Origin: Ceratopteris richardii
Taxonomy: Eukaryota; Streptophyta; Polypodiopsida; Polypodiales; Pteridaceae
DNA length: 64,000 nt
Direction of reading: 5' to 3'
NCBI GenBank assembly: GCA_020310875.1
Contig: CM035407.1
Coordinates: 64,874,158 to 64,938,157 of the forward strand
Below, in pieces: positions 32,746 through 44,753 of the stretch (within the stretch, counting starts at the first letter, position 1; the number at the start of each line of letters is the position of its first letter). A program made the position numbers and the translations under genes. The notes beneath the pieces were generated by a model that saw only the letters and a list, made by a program, of their open reading frames with translations, did not search any database and was not told the origin of the DNA.

Positions 32746-34289
32746 CTCCCATCATTCCAAAAGTGAAACAACTCATAACTCTAAGTGTGGGCATACCTAT
32801 GTATATACAAGCATAAAAGTATGGAAGGACATGAGTGAGTGAGTAAGTGAGTGAGTGAGTGTGTGTGTGTGTCTAGAATATTCAACTGCATACAAATGTA
32901 TGTATATGCAAGTATCAGAAGTTGGTGTGCATGCATCTGTATTTCAAGCGTTTGAGAATATCCTATGCATGTGATGCATGTATGTCGTACATGCACATAT
33001 ACGTGAACATATGCACTGTTGTGTATGTACACAGCACATTCACTATGTGTGTCCTTTTCCCTATACATTTTGTGTGAACCTGTCAATTTGTCTGAATGTG
33101 CAGGAAAAAAATCCAAGGCTGTTCAGGTCTACAAACAAGGTCCCTAGCAGTCTCTCTCTCTCTCACACACACATTATACATATCCCATTAATAAATAAGT
33201 GAATGAATAAATGCATACCATGTATATACAAGCATAAAAGTATGGAAGGACATGAGTGAGTGAGTAAGTGAGTGAGTGAGTGTGTGTGTGTGTCCAAAAT
33301 ATTCAACTGCATACAAATGTATGTATATGCAAGTATCAAAAGTTGGTGTGCATGCATCTGTATTTCAAGCGTTTGAGAATATCCTATGCATGTGATGCAT
33401 GTATGTCGTACATGCACATATACGTGAACATATGCACTGTTGTGTATGTACACAACACATTCACTATGTGTGTCCTTTTCCCTATACATTTTGTGTGAAC
33501 CTGTCAATTTGTCTGAATGTGCAAGAAAAAAATCCAAGGTTGTTCACGTCTACAAACAAGGTCCCTAGCAATCTCTCTCTCTCTCACACACATTATACAT
33601 ATCCCATTAATAAATAAGTGAATGAATAAATGCATACCTATGTATATACAAGCATAAAAGTATGGAAGGACATGAGTGAGTGAGTAAGTGAGTGAGTGAG
33701 TGTGTGTGTGTCCAGAATATTCAACTGCATACAAATGTATGTATATACAAGTATCAGAAGTTGGTGTGCATGCATCTGTATTTCAAGCGTTTGAGAATAT
33801 CCTATGCATGTGATGCATGTATGTCGTACATGCACATATACGTAAACATATGCACTGTTGTGTATGTACACAGCACATTCACTATGTGTGTCCTTTTCCC
33901 TATACATTTTGTGTGAACCTGTCAATTTGTCTGAATGTGCAAGAAAAAAATCCAAGGCTTTTTAGGTCTACAAACAAGGTCCCTAGCAGTCTCTCTCTCT
34001 CCCTCTCACACACACACATTATACATATCCCATTAATAAATAAGTGAATGAATAAATGCATACCTATGTATATACAAGCATAAAAGTATGGAAGGACATG
34101 AGTGAGTGAGTAAGTGAGTGAGTGAGTGTGTGTGTGTGTCCAGAATATTCAACTGCATACAAATGTACGTATATGCAAGTATCAGAAGTTGGTGTGCATG
34201 CATTTGTATTTCAAGCGTTTGAGAATATCCTATGCATGTGATGCATGTATGTTGTAAGGAATTGAACTCACAACCTCTTGGTTAGGAAT

Positions 34290-34770
34290 TCTGCCCCCGC
34301 CCGCATTGAGATGCTTATCGCAATCATTCTCATGCTTTAGCTTAGAGCAAAAGAGTACTAAAAAGAGTATATAATCTCTGAAGTGTTTGGCGAGGGAGTC
34401 GAACTCCCGCCCCTCTGTTGAGAGGGCGTTTCCTTATCCACGGAGAGAAGCGCCGTTCGTGATATCCATTAAGGAGCAGATCTTTATAGATCATCCGTTC
34501 GCTGAAGGAGGCTTCATCGAAGAAGATCCAAAAGATAATATTTTTGGTGAAGCAGAGGGTGATCGAACCCCCGTCCCCTCGATTGGAGCACGCTGCTCTA
34601 TCTAGAAGAGCATCACCGTCCGCGTGAAGATATAACAGAAGTACTAGCTGAACTCCTGAAGAAGCTCTCAAATAGCGGCAAAAAAGGTATATTCTCTCTG
34701 CTATAGGTCCACGGGATTCGAACTCCGATCCGGAGTATCACAGAGAACTCACAACCTCTTGGTTAGGAAT
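34290..34770 (-). ncRNA. Cluster of tRNA-like sequences inserted in the TRIM LTR
   Basis: Three T-arm/B-box-like motifs on the minus strand: GGGAGTTCGACTCCC (about 34394-34409), GGGGGTTCGATCACCC (about 34555-34572) and GGAGTTCGAATCCCG (about 34712-34727). The middle one has a D-arm-like hairpin GCTC/GAGC and near-complementary ends GGTGATG/TGCTTCACC followed by A. The insertion is bordered by a 25-bp duplication (34265-34289 and 34746-34770). They look like decayed tRNA genes or SINE heads, not functional tRNAs: anticodon stems do not pair well. Confidence 0.4.
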
Positions 34771-35432
34771 GTGATGGGCTAACCACTTGCCCCAAAAGCC
34801 ATGGTTGAGGATTACTTCCTAATCCTCTCTCTTAGGGTGTAGTTCAACCATCTCCTATCTATCAAGGGTGTGGTTCAATCACTTTATTACATTCTTCCCC
34901 CCTTGGTCAATCATTGTCCTCAATGATCTGCTCTTTGTATCCCTCTGGCCTCGGTGCTCAGCCCCTTGAACTCCCTAGGTGCCCTTGAATTGATGTCCCT
35001 GAACCTCGCACAGTTTCTTGAACCTTGTTCGCAACATTGGTCTCTTGAACCCTTGCTCTCAACCTTGGTGTCTTGAACCTTCTTGTTTGCAACCTTGGTG
35101 TCTCGAGCCCTTGTTCTCAACCTCAGTCTTGAACCTTGTTCTCACCCATGCTTGGTATCTTGAACACTCAATCAAGTGTCACCCAAGGATTCCCAAGGAA
35201 TTCACACTTCCAAGCTAGCTCATTGGAAAGTTCGTTCCGAGAGCTTTCCAACGGTATATTATACGCCTCAATCCGACCTACGGATTGAGAGATACACCTC
35301 AATCATTGTAAGGTCCATCCTTGAAACCGACGCGCGCACCTTCCACAATTCCTACCCATTCACATAGAGGATGCCCAAGCGCCTTTTTTAGAGGCCATTG
35401 GATCATTCCACCTTGCCCAAGCCTACTTCCTA

Positions 35433-35445
35433 GGCTCTGATACCA
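35433..35445 (-). other. TRIM primer binding site (tRNA-iMet)
   Basis: Minus strand TGGTATCAGAGCC, one base from the right LTR; it defines that LTR as the 5' LTR. Confidence 0.85.
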
Positions 35446-35734
35446 ATGTAAGGAATTGAACTCACAACCTCTTGGTTAGGAATGTGATGGGCTAACCACT
35501 TGCCCCAAAAGCCATGGTTGAGGATTACTTCCTAATCCTCTCTCTTAGGGTGTAGTTCAACCATCTCCTATCTATCAAGGGTGTGGTTCAATCACTTTAT
35601 TACATATGTCATACATGCACATATACGTGAACATATGCACTGTTGTGTATGTACACAACACATTCACTATGTGTGTCCTTTTCCCTATACATTTTGTGTG
35701 AACCTGTCAATTTGTCTGAATGTTCAGGAAAAAA

Positions 35735-36080
35735 ATCCTTGGCCTTCGGGGCTCTCATTGGACTATGTCAACAGTAGCACGGGCCGTGTTTGCTATTGTA
35801 CAGGTCAACCCCAGCTCAAATGTCTCTCCATCTAGCCCTAAGCTAGCCTCCCTTGGGGATGACATAGGTTCAAGTCCTGTTGGCTGCACCGAGACCATGC
35901 TCCTCATCACATGCTATGATGAGATGTTAAACCCACTCCATTAGAGGAATCGTTGGCCTTCGAGCGCTCTCATTAGACTATGTCAACGGCAGCACAGGCC
36001 ATGCTCGCTGCAATAGGGTTTGACCCCAGCTCAAACCAGTCTCCTCATCTTGCCTCAGGGACATCCCTACCCAATTCCTA
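35735..36080. repeat. Imperfect direct repeat with pol III B-box-like motif
   Basis: TTGGCCTTCGGGGCTCTCATT at about 35740 recurs as TTGGCCTTCGAGCGCTCTCATT at about 35953, with similar following text (ACTATGTCAAC, GACCCCAGCTCAAA). The first copy contains GGTTCAAGTCC, resembling a tRNA B box, so a SINE remnant is possible. Confidence 0.45.
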
Positions 36081-37532
<1,452 letters not shown>

Positions 37533-38172
37533 TGTTGCTCTAGCACAATGGTGAGAACCACGTTAAGAAGCTCCACCTCCTTAATGTCAATCTGCGAAAG
37601 AGATAGGAGTGATATGAAGATCGTGAATGTGAGATGAAGTGAGAGTGAAGGTGAGAAGCATAGAATTGCACACACACATACACACACACTACAAAAGAGA
37701 CAAGCAAGACACAGTGGAAGGTGAGAAATCAACTCTATTACTCAAGAACACTATTACAAGCTCAAAAGAACTCTAACCTCAAACAAGCTAACCTCAAAAA
37801 TGATCTCTCTAGCTCTTTTTATAGTTTCTAGACTAGTTTTGACCGATTTCACATCTAGTGACCGGCATAGTTAAAAATTAGGTCCTAGATGCTATTTGAA
37901 AGGATAAACGGTGTCTAAAAATAACGAAAATTGATACGCTCATTCTACCTAAGCTCCTCAAGCTCAAGGACTCCTTGGCTTGCACAAAATGGAGCTAGAA
38001 ATTAAGAAAAGGGTTTTTCTATGTTACATATGTTACAATAGTGATAAAAATCACTGTTGGAGGTTTTTGAAAAGTATTTCTAAAACATGATTCTTTGAAA
38101 AAAGATTCCACTGGCTCACTGCTCCGTCGTTACATGCTTCCGCGTCGTCTGTGCCTCTGGCTGCTTCCAACA
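37533..38172 (-). repeat. Gypsy-B 3' LTR
   Basis: TGTTGCTCTAGC...GCTTCCAACA. It shares with the Gypsy-A LTR the CACACA stretch, the TATAAAAAGAGCTAGAGA block and a final CTTCAAGCTC-like area, but little else. Confidence 0.96.
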
Positions 38173-38190
38173 CCCCCCTCCCTCTTACTT
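38173..38190 (-). other. Gypsy-B polypurine tract
   Basis: Minus strand AAGTAAGAGGGAGGGGGG directly before the TG of the 3' LTR. As in Gypsy-A, the ORF3 frame crosses it and ends shortly inside the LTR with a basic tail. Confidence 0.8.
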
Positions 38191-38219
38191 CTGTCGTCCC
38201 TGACAGAACCTTGTTGTGA

Positions 38220-38663
38220 GGTCTGCCGGATATAGTTCTGTAGGAGGTCTTGAGCGAGGGTGTGCTCGGAGATACGAATGCCTCAGGCCAGATCAGCCTC
38301 GAGTTTCTCCCAGTCTATTGGTTGTGGTTCTTCCGGTGGCGGGAGCTGATAGTGTGTGGAATAGACCATTCGTTCACAGGCAAATAAGTGTAATAAATGT
38401 GTAGGCCTGCTTATGAATACCTCTGAATGGTATTCCCAGAAGCCGGTTGTGAACATCTCTTCGAAAGTCTGCTTGTAGCATGCCGGTAGGTACTTTATTC
38501 TGCAATGCCAGGCATAACACACCCGTAGCGATGGCGTTGTACTCATATCATATACCAGGTCGAAATTGCCATGCTCAAAGCCCGGGGTGTTTACATGAGG
38601 TGCCTTGACGCGTCGGAAGACTTTGAAAATCATTTGCATCATGTCAAAGATTTTGACAATCAT
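38220..38663 (-). pseudogene. Gypsy-B ORF3, C-terminal end
   Basis: Reads 'DMSTTPSLRVCYAWHCRIKY' and 'FEEMFTTGFWEYHSEVF', matching Gypsy-A. A +1-type frameshift near 38650 separates it from 38644-39927, and TGA at 38283-38285 stands where Gypsy-A has Arg (CGA to TGA). The frame beyond would continue to the polypurine tract. Confidence 0.7.
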
Positions 38664-39927
38664 ATGCGCCTGCTATATCGTCCATATGCTTTAATCTAGG
38701 GAGCCAGTGGCGAATTGTAGCCATCATGTAGCCTACAGTTGGTAACTCGATGGGTGGCTTAAAATAGGGGTAGTTCAACCAGTCCTGGCACTGCTTATTG
38801 TTTTGTACCTTAATAGCAAAGGCTGTCCAGGAGCGGCGTCGTGGTACTGGTCCCCAACATAGGTTGTACTTTAAGTGCAAAGGTGCCTTTACCCATGTAC
38901 TCATCATTTCTGGATATTTCTGTAGTAAATCTTTTCGCCACTCTGGTTGATAGATCTCTCCTTGTTGCGCATTGAGTGGTAGATCGTCCTCCTCGAATTG
39001 AGTTGCATGTGATGGTTTCTTACCTGTCACTTTCTCAATGGCTAACTGGTATTCAACCATTAACATAAAATACGGTTTATACTGTAGCTCATGCCCAGAT
39101 ATGTATCGTCGCGGGGCCAAATGAGCAAAGAATGGAGACTGTAAAATTCTTTCTTCTATCATCGCCATGGCATGTAATTGTGCCTCTACTCTAGCTGAGT
39201 GCGTTGTCCCAAGTTCCTCAATAGTCTTCATCCACGCGGGGGTCGGGAGTTCGTAAGTCATCTGGCCTTCGGCCGTGACGCGTCCGCCTGGGATGGGTTG
39301 TGGCTCATACGCCTCTTCAAACGTTTCCTCCACCGGGATGGTGACAGTTTCTTCCTCAGCTGGAAGCTCAGGTGGGGAATCTGGCTTGGGTGGTGTTTCA
39401 TATACTGCAATCCTTGATTCAAGGTTTGATACCTGGGCCCGTAATGCGTTGAGTTCCTCTAAGATGTCAGGAGAGGGGTCCACAGGTGCTAGTATGTCTG
39501 GTTGTGCCGGTGCTCGTAACTGGAGTAATTTATGATCTTCTTTGAGTTTCTGTAACTCCTCATTCATGCGATCGTATTCATCTAGCAGCCTTACATGATC
39601 TTCTAGCAGCATCCTCATTGAGTCTGAGGGAATGGCTTTGAATCGACTAGGACTCAGTGGTTGGTCGGGATGGTCTAGGGCTGCTTCTAAGTTTTCTCGA
39701 TTCTGGTCCTGTAAGCGCTGGTTTTCTTCCTTGGCTGCTACTAAATGTCTTCTGAGTAAGCCCATGTTTCGTGTTAGCGTTGCATTGCGGACTGTTTGGG
39801 CTCGTAATAAGTTATCCAGGTCAGCAGTGGCTTCCTTGGTCTTTTCTTCATTTTCTAGTTCTAATTTATGATAGGCCTCTTGTAATTCTTGGTATCGGCT
39901 ATTCAGTGAGGCATTCTCAATAGACAA
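38644..39927 (-). pseudogene. Gypsy-B ORF3, coiled coil fused to C-terminal domain
   Basis: 427 codons. Residues 1-175 are a heptad-rich coiled coil ('NMGLLRRHLVAAKEENQRLQ'), then a second short coiled segment, the linker 'EAYEPQPIPGG', and the globular C-terminal domain to 'PTVGYMMATIRHW'. This uninterrupted frame proves that the two parts, split in Gypsy-A, belong to one protein. Upstream stops are in the same frame. Confidence 0.72.
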
Positions 39928-39963
39928 TAAATTAAGCTGCGACTATAAGTCATTGGTTGTCCT

Positions 39964-41319
39964 CTACAGCTGCTGATAATTATCACCAAGAGATGTGAAC
40001 TCATCTCTTACTTGCGTCATACACATGAACATCTGTCGAAATGCATTATCTACAGTGGGTGATAGTATTAATGGGGTGCTAAATGAAGATGCAGTGGGTG
40101 TAGATGCAAAGGGAACGGGGAATGGGGGTGGGAAGGTGGATGCTGTGGTGATTGTGGAAAATTGTGAGGTGCCTAAATATGTTTGTGCTGTGAGTGAAGT
40201 GAGTGATGGTGCAGTGGGTGGTGAGATGTCCATGTCATTGGACGTGTCCAGTGCGGTGATTGTGAATATGGGTGTGACTGTGGGTGCTTGTGCTGGTGTA
40301 AATACGAGATTTACAAAGGTTGAGGAGTAATTTACAGGTGGACTGGCTGGAGCAGCTTGGTGGAAAGGGGAAATAAGGGTTACAGTGGGCCGGGGAGGTG
40401 AGACGGGGGAGAAGGTTAATGGCAGTGGGAATGGAAAAAGGGGTCTTGGAGTTGTGGGGAAAGATGGAAAAGATGGATGGAGGAATGGGCTGGATAGAAA
40501 GGTGGGTGTGTGAGGGGGTAGACTAGGTCTAATGGGTGCAGGAATTGTGGGGTGAGTGGTCGTAAAGACGATTTCTGCTATGCCACCGGCGAATGAAGAT
40601 GTTGGTCTGGGGGAAGGAGGGTGAATAGGGGAGGACGGAAGGATGGGCGGTGATGGAGGAGCGATTGGGGTGGTCGGTACTTCAGTGACTACTGAGGTAT
40701 GTACAGTTGTCACGCGGGGTGGGGAATCTACAAGGATGGTTTTTGCTGCCAACAAACTTTCGGGGACGAGGCGTGCCTCCCTGACTTGTTCGGAAGACTA
40801 TGCTCCTGTTGGTACACGAATGTATTCGCCGGGCTTTGAAAGTAGTCGTACTCGGCGGGGGTCAAACTGTGGTAGTGGCTTTCTTTGCAAGTACCTGAGC
40901 GCTTCGTTGGAGCCTACTGATTTGACTAACTCACGGAATCCTTTGATGTATGCATCTTCGAATCCGCCTATGACAAGTTCCTGTTCTATTATTGCTTGAC
41001 TCTCTTCCTCAGTCAGCTTTTTGCGTGCCCAAACTTTTTCCATAGTTCTATACAGCTTCTTAATAGCCAGTGTGTAAGCTGCTGCTTCGTAAGTTTCATC
41101 TTCATGGGTACTTGTATCACCATGTGTGTCTCTTTGTTGGCCTTGGCCATCTGTCTGTTCATGCTCTTGGGATTCCTGAGTTCCCTGGCTAGCTTTGTCG
41201 TCTCCTTCGTCATCATCGGTTGCTGTTCTTTCGTCATCAGAGCTAGACACAATCTGTCCTTGTGGCTGATCCCTGGGTGTGGTAGGGTAGCTGGGCCTTT
41301 CATATTCCTGAGAAAACAA
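39964..41319 (-). pseudogene. Gypsy-B ORF3, acidic and proline-rich middle part
   Basis: Two same-frame segments, 40798-41319 (acidic, then 'LYRTMEKVW' helix) and 39964-40755 (Pro/Ser/Thr-rich, ends 'SLGDNYQQL'). The stops between segments are TAG at 41335-41337, 40798-40800, 39964-39966 and about 39943-39945. The last stands where Gypsy-A has Gln. The Pro-rich part is poorly conserved in sequence but kept in length and composition. Confidence 0.7.
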
Positions 41320-41334
41320 TTGTCCTTCTGAAAA

Positions 41335-42591
41335 CTAGAACTCATTGGAGAATGCATCGGGCATTTCAAAATCAAAAGTTGGATCCAGTGGTGCTGTTTG
41401 TTCTGCTTCTAAATGGGGTATTGGAAAAGAGAAAGCTTCCGCACCAATAAGGGTGGGAAGTTCTGCTGTCGTGGTTGTAGGTTCTGGAGCAGTGGCTGCT
41501 TGAGGTTCAACAGTACTGGTGGTGCCTTCTGGCGTAACTGGTCTTGATAACCGTATACGAATTGGTGGTACCGTGGGAGTGGCTGCTGTCGGTGACTGCT
41601 CTCGAGATGGTTGTGGTGAGGGTGATTCAGAGACTTGTAAGCACGGGATAGTGCCTCTCATCCGCTTTCCAGCTCTGCCTTTGCTAGCCTTTCTAGCTTT
41701 CTTTGTGGTTCCCTTAAATGCCTTCAGCTCTTCACTTGTCAATGCACGTTTGATCGGCAGGTCATATGCCAAGCACATATATATAATCCTTGTAAGTGCA
41801 CAACATCCATTGATGACCTTCTTTCGTTCCCATCTATGTTGTGCCAAATAGAGCTGATCAATTATCCAGCTAGCTAGATCAACCATTTGAGGTCCAGTAC
41901 ATGCTAAGTATAATCCAAACCAGATTCTTTTGTGGGGCATGGTAAAACGATCCTGAGCTGGGAAAGCAAAATGCTGCATGCATATCCGCAATGGCTTGGA
42001 AAGCTCAGGGGTTATAGCTGAAATGTCCTCCCACTTAGTAACGTCACCACGTTTCATCTGCGCTAGGACTAGCCGTTCTCGCTCCGTCGGAGTATGCGTT
42101 CCATGTATTTTGAGAGCTGCGCGAATTAAATCTTTGGACAAATAAAACCTTCTGAATGGAGGGTCATTTACCAAGGATGGTAACATGAATGTGCCGGGTA
42201 GATCCTTGTTCTTTGAAGCTGTCAAGGTGGTTACTAGGTAAAAGCATCTGTAAAAATCGGGTTTAGGCAGAGGGTCACTAAAATATTCTCTAAAGCCCGC
42301 TCGTGCCCAAACGTGCATTAAATCTTGTGTATTCTGCAGTCCTTCAAATTCTCTTGAAAAGAACTGGTACTTGGCCCATGTGCGAAGATCAAATGCCGAA
42401 TTGGCCTCAAATATGAAATCAGCGTCTGCTAAGGGTCCTGCTAGGCCTTGAAACCAGTGAGAGTTACGATGAATCTTCTCAGTATATCCTCTAGGAGGAT
42501 CGTCGATTGGCATGGGTCCTGGAAAACCTTGAAACTCTGGTGGTTGCATCGTCGGATAAGATTCCGCGAGTAATTCTCCAATATTGGCCAT
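41335..42591 (-). pseudogene. Gypsy-B ORF3, N-terminal domain
   Basis: 418 codons, the better preserved copy of this domain. ATG at 42591. Conserved blocks 'HWFQGLAGPLADADF', 'YQFFSREFEGLQN', 'LPKPDFYRCFYL', 'MQHFAFPAQDRFTMPHKRIW'. It keeps the stretch 'MVDLASWIIDQLYLAQ' to 'ALTRIIYMCLAYDLPIKRAL' that Gypsy-A has lost. The latter resembles the end of the plant transposon protein domain in env-position ORFs of Athila-like elements (tentative). After residue 290 comes a basic segment and then a Pro/Thr-rich tail. Confidence 0.7.
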
Positions 42592-42867
42592 TGGTGTGCT
42601 TGGGCCAGCTTCCGATGGTCCTTTTTTGGTTTGTATGATGACTGACGAGTAAATGGAAAAGATCTGCTACAAAAGATTAGCACATTAGCATGGAAATTAA
42701 TTATGATCCCATTAAGGTGAGACCGCAATCCCTTTCCATAACCGATGTGTAACCCGTGTAGCCAGGTGTTGTGAGGTGGTTAATGGAATGATTATTTTGC
42801 AAAACTAATGCAGGTCTCTAGACGCCTACATGGTCAGATTATGCATACATTTCTTGATGAGCTTTTA

Positions 42868-43794
42868 TTATGAGTGATGTGGGGTTATGGTGTATGAATT
42901 CATACAAGGTTTGGTTGAGGGTGAATTATTACAAGGGTGGAGTTTAAACGGGGTGGGAGAATTGTTAGATAAGGGGGTACAAGAAGACGTCTGGATACAT
43001 TTCGGTATCCATTTCATAAGAGTCTTTGAGTGGGTGGTGTGTTTCTGCTGAGGGACAAAAAGTGGTATCGGGTTTGGTGGTATTGAAGGATGGAAAGATT
43101 TCTGAGGGGTATATATTACATGGCTAGAGGGTTGGGCTATAATACATTGTTTGGGTACCCAAATCTGCATGGGTGTGGGTCGATTGATAAGATACTTCTT
43201 GGCGATCCAAATCTGTCGAGTATTTGTACTTGTAGAAGAAGATCGAGGGGACTTTGGATGCTGACTCTGCTTTTTTTGAAACTTTGTCCTGTTCTTGTCT
43301 GTAGTGTTGCCAATAGCCTGTGGTTGCTGTCCTTTTGGCACCCATATTTGTCTCGGGCCACTTGTTCTGTGATGTTGATACTGTTGCTTTCCTTGCCTTA
43401 TCTGGTGGTGTCGTCGGTCTGGGTTCCTCTGTTGTGGTTGACTCCTTCGTGGTTGGGTTTGAGAGGTCCAGTGGACGCTCTGCTTTGGAAAAGAAGGGAG
43501 ATCCAACACTTGCGTGACCTGCCCATTAGGAAGTGATTCGTTATCTATCTGTAATCTAGGCCAGTCCGCAGCAAGTTTGGAAGGATGAGCACCGCAGGGT
43601 ATTGTGCTCATTTGGCCGCTGATGCAACCCACCTGACCGCTGATTGTGTCCATCTGCCCTAGCGGTTGGGTAGCTGCCCCTTCTAGTTTGCAGGAAGCCC
43701 CAGGGAAGATCTCCTGTCGTCCTTCTGATTGACAACTGTCTATAGCCAAGCCCAAGTGGGTTGGTGTAGACGTAACGTGACTGATCTGACCCAA
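42868..43794 (-). pseudogene. Gypsy-B pol tail with spaced W-V/I-P-K motifs
   Basis: 308 codons, overlapping the end of the PR2 frame by 55 nt in another frame. It shares 'LPSFPK' and the motif series with Gypsy-A: WVPK (W151), WIAK (W196), WVPK (W212), WIPK (W262). N-terminal to that is a short duplicated SGQM/SGQV block. Rich in Gln, Arg, Ser and Pro; no known domain. Confidence 0.65.
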
Positions 43795-44753
43795 GATTTT
43801 CGGTCTTCCGTCGCATGTATTTCATAGGGTCTAGGGTTACAAACCTCCGTTGGAATGCCGTTAGGGAAGTCAAGCGGTATCACTCGCTTCTGCTCTAAGG
43901 TTCCAATCTGTAAGGAGCCTTGTCTAAGATTTAGGTCCACGAAGTGATCGTATAGCCAATCTTGGCCAAGGATTAGGGGTTCTATCAGGTCGTCATCATG
44001 GCACACTAGTAGCTTCGCTGTCATGGTCACATCCTTAATGAGGATAGGAAGGTCCACCTCACCCATGCAAGGGGTTTCCATGCCTCCTAGGCCTATGAGG
44101 TATGCCTCAATTGGCCGCATTTCTATTCCTGAATCCTTATAGTGGGACCATCTAATCGCACTAGTCGCAGCACCTGAGTCAATTAAAGCCCTGAGCTCTT
44201 GGCAAGGGTTGTCGTGCTCTAGCCTGACTGTAATGAATGGTCTCCTATCCACTATACTAGGATGAGTGGTTGACTTTACTTGACACATGGCCATGGGATA
44301 TCTGGGTGTAGTTTCCAGATGGTTATAATGTTCTCTCCCTAGTCCTTGTCTTCTTAGCTTCATGCGCTTAATGCGTTCTATTGCTTCTGCCTGAGCTTCC
44401 GCTCGTATTCTATTTTCTTCCTCCTTACGCTTCTTTGCCAATGTGAGTCGTCTAAGCATATCCTTAGTAAGAGGTTCCTGGTATAGCTTGACTCTACAGG
44501 CACTAATATAATTAGGCATTACGTCTCCTTCTAAGGTGGCTAACTGTACTGCTCCACTTGTTGAGAGTCTGTTAATGATCATAGGTCCATAACCTTGCTT
44601 TTCTAACTTACGTGCGTGTTGCTTTAGCATATATACTAGAACTAAATCTCCTTCTTTTAGGCCTTTATCTTTCACATGTGCATCAAAATATGCTTTATGT
44701 CGCTTCTTCGCTGCATATATTCCTGCTGCTGCCTTTAGCCTAGTTTCTCCTAA
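43740..44753 (-). pseudogene. Gypsy-B integrase C-terminus and second protease domain
   Basis: The integrase C-terminal region ('KDKGLKEGDLVLVY', 'GYGPMIINRLSTSGAV'), a basic linker, then a retropepsin-like domain: 'LRALIDSGAATSAIRW' and 'EPLILGQDWLYDH'. The DSG and ILG-type motifs and their spacing of about 70 residues equal those of Gypsy-A, so the second protease is a family feature. A TAA at 44754-44756 separates this piece from the integrase core. Confidence 0.85.

Larger units (their letters stand above)
34253..35604 (-). mobile_element. TRIM retrotransposon with a tRNA-like insertion in one LTR
   Basis: Right LTR 35447-35604 (158 bp, TGTAAGG...ATTACA); left LTR 34253-34891 is the same sequence enlarged by 481 bp. 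TSD TATGT at 34248-34252 and 35605-35609. The complement of TGGTATCAGAGCC at 35433-35445 is a tRNA-iMet PBS, so the element lies on the minus strand; a purine run (AAGGGGGGAAGAA) precedes the left LTR at 34892-34904. The 555-bp interior has no coding capacity, only degenerate repeats of CTTGGTGTCTTGAACC. Such short elements move with enzymes of other retrotransposons. Confidence 0.88.
32791..35727. repeat. Four tandem 422-bp units, the fourth split by a TRIM
   Basis: Units begin at about 32791, 33213, 33632 and 34058 (spacings 422, 419, 426) with GCATACC(T)ATGTATATACAAGC, followed by GAGT repeats and a GTGTGT run, and end with AGGAAAAAAATCC, CTCTCT and TAAATAAGTGAATG. The fourth unit breaks at 34252, and its second half resumes at 35605 with the 5-bp TSD TATGT on both sides of the TRIM. 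Copies are about 97% alike by eye. The open frames of 70-125 codons in these units are repeat artefacts. Confidence 0.93.

Noticed and set aside
32781..34047. Repeated 70-125 codon frames that look like a small gene family
   Set aside because: They are the same low-complexity 422-bp tandem unit read in different frames; no start context or conserved protein constraint.
34290..34770. Functional tRNA genes
   Set aside because: T-arm motifs are present but anticodon stems pair poorly and acceptor stems have mismatches.
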